From an uncultured Lachnospiraceae bacterium (GTDB lineage Bacteria; Bacillota; Clostridia; Lachnospirales; Lachnospiraceae), in assembly GCA_947591155.1 (NCBI GenBank), contig CANQDA010000003.1, positions 85,891 through 149,890 of the forward strand: a stretch of 64,000 nt of DNA. The letters are read 5' to 3'. Position 1 is the stretch's first letter. Every line of letters starts with the position of its first letter. Of the stretch, positions 44,201-56,427 are shown in pieces. The translations under genes were made by a program, and so were the position numbers. The notes under the pieces are model-generated. The model had not been told where the DNA came from. It saw nothing but the letters and a program-made list of their open reading frames with translations, and did not search any database.

Positions 44201-47200
44201 TGCTCGCGCAGCAAGCTCACCAGGCGGATCGCCTTGATGGAGTCGCCGCCTAAGGCAAAGAAGCTGTCCAGCGCGCCCACAGGCTCAGAGAGTCCGAGGA
44301 TCTTCCGCATGGCGGCGGCAACTGCGCGCTCGCCCTCCGTCTGCGGTTCCACGTATTCCTCCGAGGAGGTGACCACCGGCTCGGGCAGCGCGGATTTATC
44401 TACCTTTCCGTTCTGCGTCTTTGGCATTTCATCCAGCTTCACATAGAAGCTGGGCACCATATAGTCGGCCAGCGTCTCCGCCAGATAGGCGGCAAGCTCT
44501 TCTTCGGTCGGCGTTGTCCCCTCTGTATCGGCGTACAGGGTATAGTAAAGTACCAGCTGATCCCGCCTGATATCCGCCACCGCGTACTCGATCGCCGGGT
44601 GGTCCATGGCACGGTGCTCGATCTCGCCCAGCTCCACGCGGAACCCGCGGAATTTGACCATGCTGTCGATGCGGCCGTAGTATTCGAGGAGACCGTCCTC
44701 GTTGTAGCGCGCCAGGTCCCCTGTGCGGTATACTTTCCTCTTTTTTCCGCCGATCTCGCAGTCAACGAATTTTTCAGCCGTAAGCTCCGGACGTTTCCAG
44801 TAGCCGGCCGCCCTCTGGTCGCCTGAGAGGTACAGCTCTCCGACCACCCCCTGGGGCACCGGATTTCCGTGCCTGTCACAGACGATGCCGTAGTTGCCGG
44901 GCACCGGTCTTCCGATGGGCATGTTTGCGTTGTTCCCGTCCTCCACCAGATAATAGGAGGAGAGGCTCGTGAACTCAGTAGGCCCGTATACGTTGTAGAC
45001 CGGGAATTCCGTCTTTCCGCAGGGCAGGAACTTGGCGCCGCCGAACAGCAGGAAATCCACCTTCAGCGCCGGGTTATATTTTGCCATCTCCGCCCCGAAC
45101 AGCGTCGGCATGAACAGACCGTTGATCTGATGCCTTGTCATGTATTCTTCCATCTCGATCAGGTTCCTGCGCAGGTTTTCGTCAAAAATATGCAAGGTAC
45201 CGCCCGCCGCGAGAGCGCCGGTATAGTCGATCAGGGAGCCGTCGAAGGCAAAGCTGGAGACAAGGCCGTATCTTCCCTCATGCTTATAGCCGAAGGCGGG
45301 CACGGTCCAGTTCGTGAAATTGTACAGGCAGCTGTGCAGCACCACAACGCCCTTGGGGACGCCGGTGGAACCGGAGGTATAGAGCATGTAGGCATAGTGA
45401 TCCGGCGCCGCCAGATTCACACTCTTCGCACCCTTATAATCAGCGATCGCCTGCTGCGTCAGCTCTCCTGTGAGCACGATCTTCGTCCCGGAGTCCTCCA
45501 GCATAAACTGCACGCGGCTTTCCGGGTACTCCGGATCGATCGGCAGATACGCGGCGCCTGCCTTAAATACGCCGAGGATCGCCGCCATATATTCTTTTAC
45601 GCGGTCTATGCGGATGGCCACAAAGCTGTTTTCCTTCACGCCGTTTGCCAGCAGGTACGCCGCCACTGCGTCGGACTGCTCGTCAAGCTCGCGGTAGCTC
45701 ATGCTGCTCTTTGCGTCCGCCACGGCCGTGTGATCCGGGTATTTCCGGGCGCTCGCAAGGAACTGGTCCACCCAGGTCTCATCCGCCGGATAGTCCAGAT
45801 CTCCGCCCCAGGAAAGCTCCATGACGGCTCTCTCATCCGCCTCGCTCAGCCTCGGAAGGCTACGAAGCGGCGCGTCCGGCTGCTGCGCGATGCCGGTGAT
45901 CAGCATGCGAAACAGCTCCGTCACACGCTTCATCTGCTGTTCGGTAAAGAGGCTGTGGTTCGCGGCGATGTGCAGGCAGAGTTCTCCCGCGTCGGTCACG
46001 TACGCCGTCACATGCATCTCATCAAAGGTCTCTTCCTTCAGCACGAGGGGCTTTACCGAAAGCCCGCCGGGCAGTTCTTCCTGCTCCGCCCCGGCGCCGC
46101 TCGTGTAGTTCTCAAAGGCAAGCACCGTCTGCAAAAGCTGGTTTCCGAGCTCAGACCGGCGCTGAATTTCCGGCAGAGGGCAGAAATCCCAGGCGTTGCT
46201 CTGCGCCGCCTGTCTCTGCAGCTCATCGAGCAGCTGCCGCGCCGTCGCGTCCGCGTCCGTCTTCACGCGCACCGGCACGGAATTGATAAACAGGCCGGTC
46301 ATGCGGCTGAGGTTCATCCGGGTCTTATCGCGCCCCGATACGACTTTCGCGAATACCGCGTCGTCTGTGTGGCTGTAGGTCTGCAGCACAAGTCCCCACG
46401 CCAGCTCCACCGCGCTGTTTATCGTCGCCTTCTCTTCCATGCACAGGGCGGCAAGCCGGTCGGTCGTCTCTTTGTCGATCGTCAGCAGATAGTCGTCCGA
46501 GGTCTGCTTTTCCACTTCCGTCACGCCGAAGGAAGGAATCTGCGCCTTTTTGTCATAGCCCTTTAAGAGCTCGCTCCAGTAGCGCAGGCCCTCGTTTTTA
46601 TCCAGCTCAAGCAGCTGACGGACATACGCCTCGTACATGCCGTCCATGCTGTCCATGTCATCTGTGCCGCCCGCCGCGTCGGCCCCGTGCATGTTATACG
46701 CGCCCGTGATATCGGCGTCGGTCCCGTGCACATTACCCGCGTCCGCCCCGCCGGTCGGCGTCTTTTTATCAGAGAGCTCTTCCCCGATATAGCGGAAGAG
46801 GTCCGTCATATAGTTCTGCAAGCTCCAGCCATCCACGATCATATGGTGCGCCGCCGATATAATATAGCAGCTGTCCGCATCCTTCTTCGCGCAGACGAGC
46901 TGGAACAGGGATCTGTGGGTAAGCTCAAAGCCGCCTGTCAGAATGTCCTCGCGGATACGGCACGCGGCCGCGAAGGGATCCTGCTCCCCGCTCAGGTCCG
47001 CCAGCGTAAACGGCAGCGCGCGGTCCGTGATCAGCTGTCTTGCCACCGGCACATGCTCATACACGATAGCGGTGCGCAGCACCTCGTATTTTTTGCCCAG
47101 CCGATCCAGCGCGCGGCGAAGCTGCTCCCCGCTGGGAAGAGCGTTCATCTCATAGATCTGGACCAGACGGTACCCCCAGGAGGACGGATCTGTGATATGC

Positions 47201-50200
47201 TTGTAGAGCATCCCCTCCTGCAAAGGCAGCAGCGGATAGATCCTGCTGATCTTTACGCCCTCGGCGGCAAATTCCCGGATCACCGCCTCAAACTGTTCCT
47301 CCTGCCACTCCGTCTCTCCGAGATCCGAAGCGGTCCGGACAGGTTCTTCCTTGCTGTTTAAAAATTCCGTGATCTCTTTTAATTCCCGCACCACGGCGTC
47401 GGCCAGCTCCTTCGCGGCAGCGCCGTCATACAGGCTCTCGTTGTAGGACATGCTCAGCTGGAAGCATCCGCCCGTCACCGCGCAGTTCAGGTCAATATCC
47501 GGGCCGCAGCAGTTTTCCTTTGCGCTCCAGCGGCCTGTATCGATGCTGCTGTCGATCGCAAACATGCCTTCTCCGCTGCGCTCGGCGCCCATCTCTCCTA
47601 AGTAGTTAAAGCCCACCATGGCAACGTGGTCCGCGTCGAGCGAAACGGCGCGCTCACCCGGAAGATAGCGCAGCAGATTGTAGCCCACGCCCTTTTTCGG
47701 CACGCGGCGCAGGGTCTCCTTCACACGGATGAGGTCATCGCGGATACTGTCCGCGTCCTCTGCGCGGATCTTTTCAAACACGACCGGATAGATGGACGTA
47801 AACCAGCCCACCGTCCGATCCGTGACCAGGCCGTCGCCCAAAGCTTCCCGCCCGTGTCCTTCCATCTGAACTGACAGCTCCCCGCGGCCCGTCTGCGCGC
47901 AGAAAGCCCTTGCCACAGCGGTGAGCAGGATATCGTTGATCTCCAGCCTCCAGCCCTCCCTGTTGGCGCTAAACAATGCCGAGGTCTCCTCCGGACTCAT
48001 GGATACCGAGACTGCGGAGAAGTTTCTCTCATAGTCCTTTGCAAGCGAACAGGGCATCGTCTCCATGCTCTGCTGAACATCGCTCCAGTAGGGAATTTCT
48101 TTTTCCAGGCTGTAGCTGCCGCGCCAGGCTTCAATCGCTTCCACATAGTCCGCGTAACTGCTGGTCTTTGCGGGAAGTACGGGCTCTCTGCCCTCGGATA
48201 CCGCAGCGTAAGCGCCCTCCAGATCAGAGACCAGGATCCTCCAGGACACGCCGTCTATGATCAGATGGTGCGCAAGCAGGAACAGAAGGTCCGCCTCCTG
48301 TGTGTGGATCAGCGCAGCACGGAAAAGCCCCGATCCCATATCGATCCCGGCCTGAAGCCGTTCGCACAGCGCCGTCACTTCCTTCTCCCGTGCGGCAGTG
48401 TACTCTTCTATTGTGATCACCGTATCCGCGCTTCTTATGTACAGGCTCTCGTCCTTTACCACGGCGCGCAGCATATCGTGCTGAACCGTCGCCGCGTGAA
48501 GCGCGGTCTGCAGCTTCGCAAGGTCGGCCCTGTCCGCAGAGCGCAGCAGCACCGACTGATTAAAGTGCGACGGAACCGGCAGACGCAGGTCTTTATAGTA
48601 GCGGACGATCGCGCTGTCCCTTATGCCGCCCTCGATCGGCTCCTGGCTGAGTAAAACCGCGTTTTTCCGCTCAGAGGCGCACCCGGCAATGGCGCGCACC
48701 GTCTTCTGCCTCATCACGTCCGCCACGCGCAGCTCCATGTCCTTTTCGCGCAGCAGACTCACCAGACGGATCGCCTTGATGGAATCTCCGCCCAGGGCGA
48801 AGAAGCTGTCCAGCGCGCCGATCCGTTCGCTTCTGCCGAGTATCCTCTGCATACACTGCGCGACTGTCGCCTCATACTCATTTTCCGGCTCCACAAAGCT
48901 CTCCTGCGACGTCAAATGCGGCTCCGGAAGCGCCTTGCGGTTCACCTTTCCGTTCGGCGTAAGGGGCATGGCGTCCATGCGGATATACACGGTGGGCAAC
49001 ATATAGTCGGTCAGTTCCTCTGCGAGAAAATGACGGATCGCCGCCTCGTCCGCGTCCTCCGTATCTCCGGCACGCTTTGTATAGTAGAGCGCCAGCTGCT
49101 CGTTTTTCACCATCGCCACCGCCTGCCCGACGCCCGGGCAGAGCATCGCCCTGCTCTCGATCTCGCCAAGCTCGATGCGGAAGCCCCTGAATTTTACCTG
49201 ATGATCCATTCGGCCGAGGTACTCGATCTGGCCGTCGGCCATGTATCTTCCCAAATCCCCGGATCTATATACTCTGCGCTTTTCGCCTGACAGCGTGATC
49301 TCAATAAATTTCTCGGCTGTCATCTCCGGCTTGTTAAAATAGCCCGCTCCCACCTGTTCTCCGCCCAGGTACAGCTCTCCTGTCATCCCCTGCGGAAGCA
49401 GCTGTCCGTACTGATCCGCCACGTAGACGCAGCTTCCCGCCATGGGCTTTCCGATGGGAATAATCTTGCCGGAGAGGCTCTCGTCCACCTCGCAGTCAGA
49501 CACGTCCACCGTACATTCCGTGGGCCCGTAGGCGTTGTATACGCGCCCGGTGCATTTGGGAACTGACGTCATCTCCTCGCCGGAGAGTCGGATGTATTCC
49601 ATTTCCAGACAGTACTGGCTCCCCAAAAGCTGCCCCATCTGGGTCGTGATATGGGTGCCGGTCACCTGATATTCCCGGAAGAAGTCATACAGCAGGTCCA
49701 CGTCCTTTCGCACGGATTCCGGCACGATGATCGTGCAGCCGCCTGCGCTAAGCGCCGGGAAGATGTTCTCCACCGTCACGTCAAAGGAAAAGCTGGTATG
49801 GCAGGCGATCCTGCTTTCCGGCCTCATGTTCAGCCGCCCGATGATAAAGTGCACGAAATTCAGCAGCGCGCTGTGGGGCACCATCGCGCCCTTCGGCTTT
49901 CCGGTAGAACCGGAGGTATAGATCATGTACGCAAGATTCCCCGGCGCGGCCGGATTCACGCGCTTCGCGCGCCCACCGTCCCTGGTCTCCTCGCCCAACA
50001 CCTCTTCGGTCAATCCCCGGTCTGCACCCCGCTGTTGCCCGAAAATGTCCCTGGTCACCTCATCCAGGACTTCTTCTGTCAGCACCACCCGCGCTTTCGA
50101 GTCTTCCAGCATATAGCGGATGCGCTCCTCCGGGTAGGACGCGTCAATGGGCACATAGGCGGCGCCCGCTTTGTGGATGCCGGTCACCGCGGTGACAAAT

Positions 50201-53200
50201 TCCTTTACACGGCCCATCTTCACCGCCACAAAGGTATTCGGCTTTACGCCGTTCTCCACAAGATAAGCCGCGACGCGGTCGGACTGGTCGTCCAGCTCGC
50301 GGTAGGTCAGGCTGCTCGCCTCGTCCTGCACCGCGATATGATCCGGGGCCTTCGCCGCCGCCTCGAGGAACAGGTCGATCCAGGTCTGATTCCGGTCGTA
50401 GGTAAGCGTCTCTCCCATCGAGCGCGCGAGCATGCTCTGTTCTTCGCTCTCATCCAGAAGCTTCACGTCCCTTAAGTATTTTTCTTTTGCAAGGGAGAGC
50501 GCCGCATTTCCCATCGCTTTGGCAAACGCGTGCATATCCTCCCTGCCATAGCGTCTCCCGTCGTATTCCATGGAGATCACATAATCCCCGTCGTCCGGGT
50601 ACGCGGTCACGGAGAGCGCGAATTTTACGGTGTTCAGCTGCAGAGGAAGCTGCTCGGCGCCCTCGGCGTCGCCGCTCTCAAACACCCCGCCCTGAAACAC
50701 AAACATGATCTGCGCGCGGATTCCGTGGTCCTCCACGATCTTAGTGTAAGGATACAGCTCATGCTCCAGCGTCTGCTGCATCTGTCGGTATACGCCCTTT
50801 ACCAGCTCCGCCGTCGTGCAGTTCAGATCCTCGCTATTTCCGACCGTAGCGGGAAGCGTTCTTGCGAACATTCCCATGCAGCCTAAAAGCTGCGGGTCCG
50901 CCGAGCGGCCGCTGCTGATCGTCACATACACGGCGTTCTCTTCTCTGGTCACCCGCTTTAAGGTCTCTGAAAAAGCCGCCTGCATGAAGGCGCCTGGCGT
51001 CACTTCGTTCTTCCGGCAGAAGCGGTCGATGCTCTCGCCCGGGATCCGCAGCGTCATGGTGGCGTAGTCCACGCCGTCCGGATGCGCGGAATCCGGGTAG
51101 TCCAAAACCTCCGCACCGCTCACCAGACGATCAAAATACTCCTTTGCCGCCTGATATTCTCCGCTCTCTTTATAACTCTGCTCAAACAGCGCGAAATCAT
51201 ACGCGCTGACGCTCTCCTTCGCGGGCGCGCCTCCGCGGTATACCCGCAGGATCTCGTCGATCAGAAGCCCGTTGGAAAGCCCGTCGTATATAATATGGTG
51301 CGCGTCGATAAACAGCCACACCCTGTCGCCGCAGGACGCGATCTCGAGGCGGTAAAGTCTGTCTTTTAAAAGGTCGAACGGGCGCACTTTCCCCTGGAAA
51401 TACACGGCGTCCGGCTCTTGTGTAAGCTTCGTGCGAAGGATCTGCGTCTCCTCCTCACAGGGCTTCTGCACCAGCTCGCCGCCCACATAGAGCAGGCGTG
51501 TCTTCAGATACGGATGGGCGTCCACCGTCCGGCGCACCGCGTCCTCGAGGCGATCCGCGTCCGCGTGCTCCAGCACATAGACCGAGGGCACGTTGTACTG
51601 GGTGGTCTCGCGGTTCATCTCCCAGTCAAGGTATACGCCTTTCTGATTTTCGGTGAGCGGATAGTATTCCCGCGGCTCCTGCGCCGAAAGGAGGACGCCT
51701 TTGTCCGCCGCTTCCTCCGCTCTCTGAAGCCCGGCGGCGATCTCGCGCACAGTAGGCGCTTTCATGATCTCCGCCACCGAAACATGCCTGCCCAGAGTCT
51801 TTTTGATATCCGCGGCAAGCTTCATCATCGCCAGCGAGGAGAGACCTAAACTGATCAGATTATCAGTCACGCCAAAGCGGTCGGTTCCCAGTATCTCCGC
51901 CGCCAGAGGAAGCAGCGCACCCTCCAGAGCGCCCTCCGGCGCCGTCATCCGTGTGTCCGCAAGATCCGGGGCCGGAAGTCTCTTTCTGTCCACCTTGCCG
52001 CTCGGCGTGAACGGCATCTGCTCCACTGCGATGTAGAAGGACGGCACCATGTACTCTGCCAGGCTTTCCGCCAGAAAGGCGTTCAGCTCTTCCTCGTCAA
52101 CCGTCTGCCCTGCCGTGTAATACAGGCAGAGCCGCCCGTCTTTCACATCGGCCGCCGCCAGAGTGATCCCCGGGAATTCCTGCGCGCGGCTCTCGATCTC
52201 TCCGAGCTCCACGCGGTATCCTCTCAATTTGATCTGTTGATCCATTCTTCCCAGATATTCGATCTGGTTTTCGCTGTTGTATCTTGCCAGGTCGCCGGTG
52301 CGGTACATGCGGAATCCTTCCGCGAACGGACAGTCTGAAAACGCCTCTTTGCTGCGCTCTTCGTCTCTCCAGTAGCCGCGGCCCACCTGCGGACCGGCAT
52401 AGCAAAGCTCGCCCGCGACGCCCTTCGGAAGAAGGTTCCCGTGCCTGTCAAGGATAAAGATAAAGCCGTTTTCCATCGGACGTCCGATGGGGATCCGCTC
52501 ATACTTTCTCCCGTGTTCCATCTCGTATCTGACGGAGATGTTCGTACATTCGGTCGGACCGTATTTATTCAGGATCTGCGGCGCCGTGCTCACGATATCG
52601 TTCAGCGCCTCGCCCATCAGGGCGACATAGCGCAGCTTCAGGTCAAATTCGGTCACGATCATCTTACCGATCGTCGTGGTGAACCCGCCCCCGGTGATCC
52701 GGTTGTCATTTAAGAACCGATAGATCAGCTCCGGCTCACGCCGTATACGCTCCGGCATGAGAAAGATCTGCGCGCCCGCCGCAAGCGGCGGATAGACATC
52801 CTCAATGTGCGAGTCAAAGGAGAAGGAAAAATGATGTCCGATCCTGTCCTCGTGCGTCAGCCTGTTATATTTTGCCGTCGCGACGGTATAATTCATCAGC
52901 GCGGCGTGATGGATCACCACGCCCTTGGGTCTTCCCGTGCTTCCGGAGGTATAGATCATGTAGGCGAAAGACTCCGGCCGCGCGGCGCTCACAAATTTTT
53001 CCGCCGCGCGGGAAGCGCCGGCCGTGATCGCCCTTACGTCCTCCCCGGTCAGCACAAGCTTCGCCTGCGCGTTTTCCAGCATATAGCGGATCCTCTCCTC
53101 CGGGTAGGCAAGGTCGATCGGCACATAGGCGGCGCCCGCCTTATGGATGCCGACGACAGCGGTCACAAATTCTTTTACGCGGTCCATCTTCAGCGCCACA

Positions 53201-56200
53201 AAGCTGTCGCGCTTCACGCCGTTTTCCACAAGATAGCGGGCCAGAGTGTCAGACTGCTCATCCAGCTCCCGGTAGGTGAGGCTGCCCGTGCTGTCCGTCA
53301 CCGCGGTGCTGTCCGGATATTTCTCCACGCTTGCCGCAAACAGATCCAGCCAAGTCGCGTTCGGGTCCACTTCCATCGGATCTCCGGCCGAGAGTGCGCA
53401 GATCTTTGCCTTGTCGTCCTCGCTGACTCTCGGAAGGCGGACAAGCGGCTCATCCGGCCGGTCTGCCATTTCTTTCGCCAAAACGCAGAACAGCTCGCCC
53501 ACCTGCCTGATCTGCGTGTCGGCGTAAAGTTTTTTGTCATAGCTTAAGCGCAGGCAGAGTTCTCCCGCCTCTGTCACAGACGCGGCGACATTCAGCTCGC
53601 CATAGTTTTCCTCCCTGATCAGCGCCGGCGTAACGGCAATGTTCTGCCCTTCCTGCTCCAACTCCGTTTCGCTCTCCGCGCCGCTTCCGTAATTTTCAAA
53701 GGCGAGCACGGTCTGAAGAAGCCGCTTTCCGAGAGTGGTCTGCTGCTGAATGCGCGACAGGCCGCAATAATCGTATTCATTGCTCCTCGCCGCCTGCTGC
53801 TGCAGCTGGCCGAGCAGCTCCCTTGCGGTGAGCGTTTCGTTCACCGTCACCCGCACCGGAACGGAATTGATAAACAGACCGGTCAGCCGACTGACGTCCG
53901 TATCGGATTTATCGCGCCCGGACACCACCTTGGCAAAGACTGCATCATCCGTGTTGCTCCAGATCATGAGCACAAGACCCCACAAGAGCTCCACGCCGTT
54001 GCTGATCGTGGCTTTTTCCTCCTTGCAGAGACCGACAATGCGCCCGGTGAGCTCCCTGCTGAGGGTGACGGTCACCTCTCCGTCTGCGGAGGACAGCCGC
54101 GCCTCACCCGATACTGTATCTGCGTCTGAAACAGCCTGTGCTGCGCCCGCTGCCATGTCCGCGCCTGATGCAGCCTGCGCCGCTTCCTCCGGCGTCTCGT
54201 AGGCGGGAATCTCCGCCCGGGTCTCATAATCGCTTAGGAGCTCTCCCCAGTATTTCAACGCTTTATTTTCATCCAATTCCAGAATTTGTCTGACGTACCG
54301 CTCGTGCAGACCATCAAAGGATTCGTGCGCCTCCTCCTGACTGCCCCCGGTCTCCTCTTTCTGACCGTCCTTGGCTGTACCGCCAATCTCCGCTTTCTGG
54401 TCATCCTTGACTGTTCCGCCAACCTCTTCTTTTAAGAATGTGAACAGATCCGCCATATAGTTCTGCAAACTCCAGCCGTCCACGATGATGTGATGCACCG
54501 CGGTGATCAGGTAGCAGCCTCCGTCCTTTTCCAGACATACCAGGCGAAACAGCGATTTCGCGGCGAGATCGTCAAAAGCCGAGCGAAGCAGCTCTTCCCG
54601 TATCTCCTTCGCCCGTTCAAACGGCTCCCCGCCGTCCGCCCTGACCACATGAAACGGCAGAACGCGGTCTGTGATGACCTGCCGGGGAACCGCCACGTTC
54701 TCATACACAATGGCTGCGCGCAGCACTTCGTATCTTTTGCTTAAACGATCCAGCGCCCGGCCAAGCTGCGCCTGCGTCGGAAGCGCGTTCATCTCAAAAA
54801 TATTGACCAGACGGTACGCCGGCGCCTCCGGTTCCGAGACGTGTTTAAAGAGGATCCCCTCCTGCATCGGAAGAAGCGGATAGATCCTGCTGATATGCTC
54901 GCCCCTGGCGGCAAACTCCGCCGCCACCGCCTGAAATTCCTCCCGGCTCCACTCGGTCTCTCCAAGATCCGTGGCGGTGACGACTGTCTGACTGCAGGTA
55001 TGTAAAAACGTCAGAATGCGCTCCGTCTGCGCAAGGATCTCCCGTGCAAGCTTCTCCGCCTCTGCGCGTGCGCAGCACGCCTCATTGTACTGCAAAAACA
55101 GTCGGAAGCAGCCGCCCGTGATCATGCAGTTGATGGAGAGATCCGGCCCAAAGCAGTTTTCCTTTGCCGAGAGCAGCTCCACCGGGATCCCGTCCGTCAC
55201 CGTAAACAGGCTCTCAGTCTCCCGCGTCTCGTCCATCTCGCCCAGATAATTAAAGCCGATCTGCGCGCCGGTATCCTTCGCGTACTCCGCCGTGCCCGGG
55301 CCTTCCAGATAGCGCAGCACATTGTAGCCTGCGCCCTTATCCGGGATGGCGTGCAGCTCTTCCTTCACCCGGAGGAGGTCTTCCAAAAGCCGCGCCTCCT
55401 CATCCGTGCCGGAGATTCCCTCAAGGACCACCGGATACACAGAGGTAAACCACCCGATCGTCCGGTCTGTGACCAGACCGTCCGCAAAGCTTTCGCGGCC
55501 ATGTCCCTCCAATTGAATGGAGACGGCCTCCGCTCCTTTCACCGCGCAGTATGCCCGCGCGACCGCGGCGGTCAGAATATCGTTTGCCTCCAGATTCAGT
55601 TTCTCTTTTTCCACCGTCACAAACGCGGCGGTGGACGCCGCATCCATCGACACCGAAACCATTTTGAAGCTGCGGCTGTAATCCTTCAAAGCGGAGAGCG
55701 GAAGCTTTTCCATTCTCTCCTGCACCCGGTTCCAGTATGGTATCTGCTTTTGCAGATGATAGCTCTCGCGGCACTCGCAAAGTGCCTGCGCATACGCGGC
55801 ATAGCTGCTCGTTTTCGCGCTCAGGCGGACTGCCTCTCCCTTCCTTGCGGCAGCGTAGGCGGTCTCCAGATCAAAGGCAAAAATGCGCAGAGAAACTGCG
55901 TCTATGATCAGATGGTGCGCCACGGCGCACAGGAAATCATCGCCTTCCGTGCGGATCAGCGCTACCGCAAACAGCCCTTCCTCCATGTGGAAAAGGGGCA
56001 TCAAGCCGACGCAGACGGAGCGCACTTCCTCCTCTGACGCGGCACGGTATTCCCAGATCTCGACCACAGTATCCGCCGGTCTTACATACAGCGTTTCGTC
56101 CTTATACACCGCGCGCAGCATATCATGCTGTGCCGTGACGGCGTTCAGCGCCTTCTGGAGCGCTTCTTTGTCCACTTTTCCGTTTATTTTGAGCAGGATC

Positions 56201-56230
56201 GCCTGATTGAAGTATTCCGGCGCCGGAGGG
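36985..56230 (-). CDS. multimodular nonribosomal peptide synthetase, 5'-truncated by element insertion
   Basis: About 6,410 codons of NRPS sequence, stop TAG at 36985-36987. Order from N-terminus: partial epimerization domain (E1), C1-A1-T1, C2-A2-T2-E2, C3-A3-T3-E3, C4-A4-T4-E4, a decayed C domain, and a thioesterase. Carrier serines: LGLSSL in T1, LGGDSIKAI/KAM in T2-T4, the latter form being typical before E domains. C1, C3 and C4 follow E domains and start with IYPLLPxQEG; C2 follows T1 directly and starts YPLTENQKGV, consistent with an L-residue donor. The frame remains open to 56631, but beyond ~56228 NRPS similarity stops and the sequence belongs to the mobile element, antisense to its recombinase gene. 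The native start and any earlier modules are therefore outside the window. The predicted product has at least five residues, with D-configuration at the first visible position and at those set by modules 2-4. Downstream genes (36507 to 29794) are on the same strand and closely spaced. Confidence 0.93.
38330..42740 (-). other. NRPS module 4: C4-A4-T4-E4
   Basis: C4 has VTHHIIVDGWS. A4 has MIYTSGSTGRPKG, NGYGPTEFT and GGKVDHN; pocket D-G-D-T-M-G-G-V-C-K by eye. T4 has FYQLGGDSIKAM. E4 has VAHHLIIDGVSWRVI, GREDIAQGLTLDRTVGWF and LSFNYLGET. A3 and A4 are clearly closer to each other than to A1 and A2. Confidence 0.8.
42790..47270 (-). other. NRPS module 3: C3-A3-T3-E3
   Basis: C3 has AAHHMIVDGWS and an inserted Gly/Asp/Ala/Met-rich loop (GNVHGTDADITGAYNMHGAD, near 46645-46760). 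A3 has MLYTSGSTGVPKG, NVYGPTEFT and NGKVDKS; pocket D-G-I-F-L-G-V-S-L-K by eye. T3 has FFALGGDSIKAI. E3 has AAHHLIVDGVSWRIL and LGFNYLGEM. Confidence 0.8.
47340..51680 (-). other. NRPS module 2: C2-A2-T2-E2
   Basis: C2 is of the L-donor type (IDAHHIIYDGLSN). A2 has MIYTSGSTGKPKG, NAYGPTECT and NGKVNRK; its pocket reads D-V-E-H-R-S-A-V-D-K by eye, substrate unknown. T2 has FFALGGDSIKAI. E2 has LAHHLIIDGVSWRIL, GREALGDGLVTDRTVGWF and VGFNYLGEM, all intact. Confidence 0.8.
49979..50082. repeat. 69-bp-spaced direct repeat inside A2
   Basis: Two 35-bp near copies (49979-50013 and 50048-50082) encode LTEEVLGEETRD and LTEEVLDEVTRD, an in-frame duplication of 23 codons just before the A3 core motif. 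Confidence 0.75.
51710..54895 (-). other. NRPS module 1: C1-A1-T1
   Basis: C1 has the intact VHHIIVDGWS motif. A1 has MIYTSGSTGRPKG, NKYGPTECT and the GKVDRK lysine. Aligned by eye to GrsA, the pocket residues of A1 read D-S-E-G-A-M-K-N-I-K, which I cannot match to a substrate. T1 carries LISLGLSSL. There is no E domain after T1. Confidence 0.8.
54345..54425. repeat. 36-bp in-frame repeat inside C1
   Basis: Two and a partial third 12-codon units encode GGTVKDDQKAEI and GGTAKDGQKEET in a surface loop of C1, between the HHxxxDG motif and the conserved region ERYVRQILELDENKALKYW. Confidence 0.75.
54990..56228 (-). other. NRPS partial epimerization domain E1
   Basis: Similarity to E2-E4 begins at PPAPEYFNQAILLK (about 56228) and runs through QHDMLRAVYKDE, VAHHLIIDAVSLRI, EGHGRESFADGLVTDRTIGW and IGFNYLGEM. 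The second-motif glycine is Ala (HHLIIDA), other motif residues are normal. The missing N-terminal piece is short, about 15 residues, compared with E2. Confidence 0.85.
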
Positions 56231-56363
56231 CTATAATTTTTGAGGATGATGAAATCGTACTTTTCTAAATGAAAAAAGACGGTCAAAGGCGGTTTCGAGG
56301 TTTCCGAAAATTTTTCAAAATTTTTTTGAAAACAGTTCCGCTTAGACCCCCTGTTTTCTCCTA

Positions 56364-56391
56364 TTGGTGAAGGGCGAGTAATCTCTATAAT
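56364..56391 (+). promoter_or_regulatory. promoter of the recombinase gene
   Basis: TTGGTG, a 16-bp spacer and TATAAT lie 37 bp before the recombinase start, just after the element's left end. Confidence 0.6.
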
Positions 56392-56427
56392 CTCAAAACA
56401 TATTACATAAGGAAAGGAGGGCAAAGG

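Noticed and set aside
44869..46566. 565-codon open frame on the plus strand inside the NRPS gene
   Set aside because: It is antisense to intact C3/A3 domains; its sequence is Arg/His/Leu-rich as expected from the reverse of GC-rich codons, and it has no ribosome site.
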